From NCBI GenBank assembly GCA_963843385.1, contig CAWJJY010000007.1, positions 744,001 through 808,000 on the forward strand: a stretch of 64,000 bases of DNA. Reading direction: 5' to 3'. The notes beneath the pieces are model-generated. The model saw only the letters and a list, made by a program, of their open reading frames with translations, did no database searches and was not told the DNA's origin. This DNA comes from CAVOHU01 sp963843385. GTDB lineage: Bacteria; Acidobacteriota; Vicinamibacteria; Vicinamibacterales; JAKQTR01. A program made the position numbers and the translations under genes. This document shows positions 61,545 through 64,000 of the stretch, in pieces (positions within the stretch are counted from its first letter, which is position 1; every line of letters starts with the position of its first letter).

Positions 61545-62281
61545 TGGGTGAACCGGATGCACTTCGCGTCGTGCTGGTCGGGCATGGCCGGATGGGTCAG
61601 ATCGTGGAATCGATGTGCCCTTCTTACCACTGCCAGGTCGTGGGGTGGCTCGACGACACGAACAACATCGGCGGCAGCGGTGTGCGGCCTGACGCGTGGC
61701 CCGGCGCGGATGTCGCGATAGACTTCTCGATCGCGCCGGCATTCGTCGAAAACTTCCCGCGCCTCGCCGCGCTTGGCGTCGATGTGGTCGTCGGGACGAC
61801 CGGCTGGCAGTCGCACGAGCAGGGCTTTCGCGAGGTGGCCGCGCGGACAGGGATTGGCGTGGTCGCGGCGCCGAACTTCTCGGTTGGCGTCGCACTGTTC
61901 GAGGCGATCGCCGGCTACGCGGCGCGATTGTTCAGCGACCAGCCGCAGTACGGCGCGTGGCTGCACGAAATCCACCACGCGGCGAAGCGCGACGCGCCGT
62001 CGGGCACGGCACTGGCCATCAAGTCGGCGATGGAGAGGGCCGGGTTCGCCCGTCCCATTGACGTGGCCTCGAGCCGCGCCGGCTCGATACCAGGCACGCA
62101 CACCGTGGGCTTCGACGGCCCGTGCGAAACGGTGACCCTGTCTCATGCGACGCGCGACCGCGCCACCTTCGCTCACGGCGCGCTGCTGGCCGCAAGGTGG
62201 ATTCACGGCCGCAAGGGTTGGTATGGCATTCGTGACGTTCTCGGCCTGACGGCGGTAACGACAGAAGGAGAGCACCGATGA
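61544..62281 (+). CDS. dapB: 4-hydroxy-tetrahydrodipicolinate reductase
   Basis: The 245-residue enzyme has an N-terminal nucleotide site (RVVLVGHGRMGQIVE, shorter than usual) and the dihydrodipicolinate-reductase signature EIHHAAKRDAPSGTALAIK (about 143-161) with catalytic His-His and Lys. VVVGTTGW is also typical. The ATG at 61544 overlaps the lysC stop (TGATG), with GAGGG 7 nt upstream; the codon before it is GTG and may also be used. It overlaps dapA by 4 bp. Confidence 0.92.
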   Translation: MGEPDALRVVLVGHGRMGQIVESMCPSYHCQVVGWLDDTNNIGGSGVRPDAWPGADVAIDFSIAPAFVENFPRLAALGVDVVVGTTGWQSHEQGFREVAARTGIGVVAAPNFSVGVALFEAIAGYAARLFSDQPQYGAWLHEIHHAAKRDAPSGTALAIKSAMERAGFARPIDVASSRAGSIPGTHTVGFDGPCETVTLSHATRDRATFAHGALLAARWIHGRKGWYGIRDVLGLTAVTTEGEHR

Positions 62282-63183
62282 ATCGAGCCCCCTGGACCGG
62301 CTGCGGCACCGCGCTGGTCACCCCGTTCACCAAGTCCGGAGACCTCGACGAGCCGGCGTTGCGCCGTTTGACGCGCCGCCAGGTGGAGGCCGGGATCCAC
62401 TTTCTCGTCCCGTGCGGCACGACAGGCGAGAGCCCGACTCTGACGCCCAGGGAACGCGTGCGTGTCGTCGAAACCGTCATCGAGGAATCCGCCGGGCGCG
62501 TGCCCGTGCTCGCGGGTGCCGGCGGCAACAACACCGCGGAAGTCATCGAGATGGCCGAGGAGATGAAGCGCGCCGGCGCGAACGGAATTCTCTCGGTGAC
62601 CCCGTACTACAACAAGCCAAGCCAGGAAGGCCTCTTCCAGCACTATCGCGCGATCTCGGACCGCGTGGGCCTTCCGATCATCGTCTACAACGTGCCGAGC
62701 CGGACCGGGTGCAACGTGGAAGTGGCAACCCTCGTGCGCCTCGCGGGCTTGACAGGCATCGTGGGCGTCAAGGAGGCGTCGGGAAACATGACCCAGATCT
62801 GCGAGGTCTGCCGATCGGTGCCCGACACGTTCGTGGTGCTCTCAGGGGACGACGCGTTGACGCTGCCGGCCATGGCCGTCGGCGCGCGAGGCATCATTTC
62901 GGTGGCGTCCAATGAGGTTCCCGCCGACATGGCCCAATTGGTCGAGACCGCCGAGTCGGGGGACTTCACCCGGGCGCGGACGCTCCATGCGCGCCTGATG
63001 CCGCTCATGCAGATCAACTTCGTCGAGGCGAACCCGATTCCGGTCAAGGCCGCGATGGCGATGATGGGGCTGCTGGAGGAACGTTATCGGCTGCCGCTGG
63101 TGTCGCCATCCGACCAGGCGCGAGCCCGATTGGCCGCCGTGCTCCGGAACTTCGGGCTCATCGAAGCGGCCAGCGCCGCCTGA
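62278..63183 (+). CDS. dapA: 4-hydroxy-tetrahydrodipicolinate synthase
   Basis: The 301-residue TIM-barrel enzyme condenses aspartate semialdehyde with pyruvate. It has CGTTGESPTL (about 43-52), SVTPYYNKPSQEGLFQHY (about 104-121), YNVPSRTGCNV with the catalytic Tyr, and the Schiff-base Lys in GVKEASGN (about 162-169). All active-site motifs are intact. The start is at ATGA overlapping dapB. Confidence 0.95.
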   Translation: MNRAPWTGCGTALVTPFTKSGDLDEPALRRLTRRQVEAGIHFLVPCGTTGESPTLTPRERVRVVETVIEESAGRVPVLAGAGGNNTAEVIEMAEEMKRAGANGILSVTPYYNKPSQEGLFQHYRAISDRVGLPIIVYNVPSRTGCNVEVATLVRLAGLTGIVGVKEASGNMTQICEVCRSVPDTFVVLSGDDALTLPAMAVGARGIISVASNEVPADMAQLVETAESGDFTRARTLHARLMPLMQINFVEANPIPVKAAMAMMGLLEERYRLPLVSPSDQARARLAAVLRNFGLIEAASAA

Positions 63184-63211
63184 CCGTGAATACCGCGATC
63201 AAGGAGTAGCG

Positions 63212-64000
63212 ATGAGCAGCCTGATGTCAGAACTTCGCGCCGAGATCGAGCGCCTGGCCGACCAGGGCGCCGATGGAGATCGCATGGCCGCGCGTGCCGC
63301 CTTCGGGCGGCTGCGCGAGGCATTGTCGCGCGGAGAGGTGCGCGCGGCCGAGCCGGATGGCGCCAGCCCCGGCGGGTGGCGGGTCAACGCCTGGGTCAAG
63401 CGCGGCATCCTGCTGGGCTTCCGCTGCGGCGCGATCGGCGACGCGTCCGTGCACCCCGAACGCCTGCCGTTCTTCGACAAGGACACGCTGCCGCTGAAGA
63501 AGATGGACGTCTCGATGGGCGTGCGGCTCGTGCCGGGGGGGTCGTCGATTCGCGACGGCGCGTACATCGGGCGCGGCGTCATCTGCATGCCGCCGATGTA
63601 CATCAACATCGGCGCCCACGTGGACGACGACACGCTGATCGATTCCCACGCGCTGGTCGGCTCCTGCGCACAGGTCGGGCGGCGCGTGCACGTGAGCGCC
63701 GGCGCGCAGATCGGCGGCGTCCTCGAGCCGGTTGGCGCGCTGCCGGTCATCGTCGAGGACGACGTCCTGGTTGGCGGCAATACGGGCATCTACGAGGGGG
63801 CCATCGTCCAGGCGCGCGCCGTCATCGCCGCCGGAACCGTGCTGACCGGGTCCACGCCGGTCTACGATCTCGTGAAGGAAGTCGTGCTGAAGCCGACCGC
63901 GTCCACGCCGCTGGTGATTCCGCCTTCCGCCGTCGTCGTGCCGGGCGCGAGGGCGATCAAGACCGGCGCCGGCGCCGCGTGGGGGCTGTCGCTGTCCACA
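63212..64000 (+). CDS. dapD: Tetrahydrodipicolinate N-succinyltransferase (partial at right edge)
   Basis: 263 codons are visible, open to the window end. The sequence has the left-handed beta-helix hexapeptide repeats (for example DGAYIGRGVICMPPMYINIG and LVGSCAQVGRRVHVSAGAQI) and the succinyltransferase features WVKRGILLGFR and FFDKDTLPLKK. This shows the succinylase branch of lysine synthesis. AAGGAG lies 5 nt before the ATG at 63212. It is the fifth gene of the operon, 28 nt after dapA. Confidence 0.92.
   Translation, partial: MSSLMSELRAEIERLADQGADGDRMAARAAFGRLREALSRGEVRAAEPDGASPGGWRVNAWVKRGILLGFRCGAIGDASVHPERLPFFDKDTLPLKKMDVSMGVRLVPGGSSIRDGAYIGRGVICMPPMYINIGAHVDDDTLIDSHALVGSCAQVGRRVHVSAGAQIGGVLEPVGALPVIVEDDVLVGGNTGIYEGAIVQARAVIAAGTVLTGSTPVYDLVKEVVLKPTASTPLVIPPSAVVVPGARAIKTGAGAAWGLSLST

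Overview
The window is about 64 kb of GC-rich (mid-60s %) bacterial chromosome, densely coding, with no rRNA, tRNA, CRISPR array, phage or insertion sequence that I can see. The organism is Gram-negative: there is a TonB-receptor-like outer-membrane protein with an N-terminal carboxypeptidase-regulatory domain and a C-terminal aromatic residue, an OmpA-type peptidoglycan-binding domain, and many secreted peptidases. The Oar-like receptor, the secreted CocE, M14 and M24 enzymes, the cytoplasmic GH15 glucoamylase and the base composition together suggest Acidobacteriota, perhaps the Vicinamibacteria (subdivision 6). That placement is inference from gene content, not from a marker gene.

Layout. 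1-7253: end of an HD-GYP protein, an MFS exporter, a large Oar-like outer-membrane protein and a secreted CocE-type hydrolase. 7404-14991 (minus): a tightly packed seven-gene operon, transcribed in the order small helical protein, PspA/IM30 (ESCRT-III-like) protein, membrane-anchored solute-binding protein fused to an OmpA domain, ABC permease, ABC ATPase, membrane-anchored coiled-coil protein, AAA ATPase. 15241-17927 (minus): a polyferredoxin membrane protein and a Tat-exported DUF362 protein. 18118-33212: OPT transporter, TGS-containing nucleoside kinase, YciI protein, N-acyl-D-amino-acid deacylase, gamma-glutamyltransferase, a permuted aconitase-family fusion, PfkB kinase, alanine dehydrogenase, CoA-transferase and POT peptide transporter. 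Much of this is peptide and amino-acid catabolism. 33537-35086: a [2Fe-2S] ferredoxin and a ferritin. 35146-39430 (minus): the methionine operon hom-metY-metX with its leader. 39641-48550: a secreted M24 peptidase, a flippase-like protein, two paralogous polytopic membrane proteins, and a bifunctional ATP sulfurylase/APS kinase. 48617-58724: a three-domain glycosyltransferase, an ArsC/Spx-like selenoprotein, a PNPOx-like protein, an M14 peptidase, a GH15 glucoamylase and an exported nucleosidase. 58871-64000: promoter, leader and the lysine operon asd-lysC-dapB-dapA-dapD, with dapD cut by the window edge.

Three things stand out. First, the hom-metY-metX operon is preceded by a 38-residue leader peptide with seven internal Met codons in 15 positions. 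A strong terminator follows, and a perfect 11-bp antiterminator lies inside the leader ORF. This is a complete attenuator for methionine, an amino acid not usually controlled this way. The lysine operon carries a similar leader and terminator. Second, the ArsC/Spx-like gene at 50956-51297 has an in-frame TGA exactly at the catalytic Cys position of the CxxC motif. A perfect hairpin fitting the bacterial SECIS pattern follows it, so the gene very probably encodes selenocysteine. Third, the PspA/AAA/ABC/OmpA operon looks like an envelope-spanning membrane-remodelling or repair machine. Two of its components belong to no family I recognise.
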